DNA of 13,434 nt from a bacterium. GTDB lineage: Bacteria; Chloroflexota; Dormibacteria; UBA8260; Bog-877. The stretch spans positions 1 to 13,434 of the forward strand of contig JAKAWF010000074.1 of the NCBI GenBank assembly GCA_021817025.1, read 5' to 3'. This document shows positions 13,331 through 13,434 of this stretch, one piece after another. The position numbers were made by a program, and so were the translations under genes. The notes beneath the pieces are model-generated. The model saw only the letters and a program-made list of their open reading frames with translations, was not told the DNA's origin and did not search any database. Within the stretch, counting starts at the first letter, position 1; every line of letters begins with the position of its first letter.

Positions 13331-13336
13331 GCGCGT

Positions 13337-13434
13337 GTGGAAAGTGCGGCGGTCGTTTGGGACGCGGCCAACCGTGACCACCTTGGTCGGGGTCACCCGG
13401 AGCGCAGCATCACCCTAACCGAGATCGAAGAGGC
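13337..13434 (+). CDS. BrnT-like toxin or related small protein, partial at window end
   Basis: The first 32 codons from GTG read VESAAVVWDAANRDHLGR, then GHPERSITLTEIEE, running off the window. The VWDxANxxHLxxHPERxIxxxEIEE pattern resembles the start of BrnT-family ribonuclease toxins (WDxxKxxxNxxKHxVSFEEA) and relatives common in soil bacteria. BrnT usually forms a toxin-antitoxin pair with a downstream BrnA; that gene would lie beyond the window. The start is chosen because TATACT ends 6 nt upstream and no ribosome site exists, fitting a leaderless message. The call is tentative with only the N-terminus visible. Confidence 0.45.
   Translation, partial: MESAAVVWDAANRDHLGRGHPERSITLTEIEE

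Larger units (their letters stand above)
12997..13336. other. Gene-free stretch with nested stem-loops
   Basis: No convincing protein gene is seen on either strand; the open frames present lack ribosome sites and recognisable motifs. Two structured blocks stand out. One is 13037-13093: outer arms AACCCGCC/GGCGGGTT enclosing GTCCAC/GTGGAC. The other is 13117-13178: arms GCCAGGGC/GCCCTGGC continuing as GUCGCG/CGUGAC across a 2-nt bulge, with an inner CCC-UUCG-GGG tetraloop hairpin. A candidate promoter for the last gene lies at its right end. Confidence 0.55.

Noticed and set aside
12904..13371. A 155-aa minus-strand gene in the right gene-free stretch
   Set aside because: No family resemblance, no ribosome site, and it runs through the strong stem-loops and the predicted promoter.
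1..13434. CRISPR arrays, tRNA or rRNA genes
   Set aside because: No regularly spaced direct repeats and no tRNA T-arm or rRNA signature were seen.

Overview
The window is GC-rich (roughly 65 percent) and bacterial. GTG and TTG starts, stop/start overlaps between adjacent genes and two likely leaderless genes suit a high-GC lineage such as Actinobacteriota, Chloroflexota or Candidatus Dormibacterota. I cannot place it more precisely. The core is a minus-strand [NiFe]-hydrogenase locus of the soluble, Tat-less kind typical of actinobacterial-type (group 1h/1l-like) uptake hydrogenases.

Layout in transcription order on the minus strand: an EamA-type transporter (9895-8954) and a 246-aa hydrogenase-associated protein of unknown function (8868-8128); then a sigma70-like promoter (about 8003-7974) and a tightly packed operon. 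The operon holds a PadR-type regulator, HypC, a CooC-like nickel ATPase, the hydrogenase small subunit, five tiny single-TM proteins, the large subunit, a degenerate M52-like protein, a winged-helix-like protein with a Cys cluster and a bona fide M52 maturation protease. At the left edge lies a decayed IS605-type tnpB remnant.

The right third is accessory DNA: an ISAs1-type element (10076-12105) whose transposase carries an N-terminal DruA/DUF4338 domain and is frameshifted; the 3' half of an ECF sigma factor gene cut off by the element; its intact anti-sigma-like membrane partner; a gene-free stretch with strong nested stem-loops; and the start of a BrnT-like gene cut by the window edge.

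The most striking observation is in the CooC-like gene. A single in-frame TGA sits exactly where the first Cys of the metal-binding CxC motif should be (residue 112). The reading frame continues unbroken through the rest of the family, and a hairpin with a GGUC apical loop lies 15 nt downstream, as in bacterial SECIS elements. This suggests a selenocysteine (U-x-C) nickel-chaperone ATPase serving a hydrogenase. The second is the block of five small, partly paralogous membrane proteins between the two catalytic subunit genes. I infer they are a membrane anchor or quinone-access module for an otherwise soluble enzyme.
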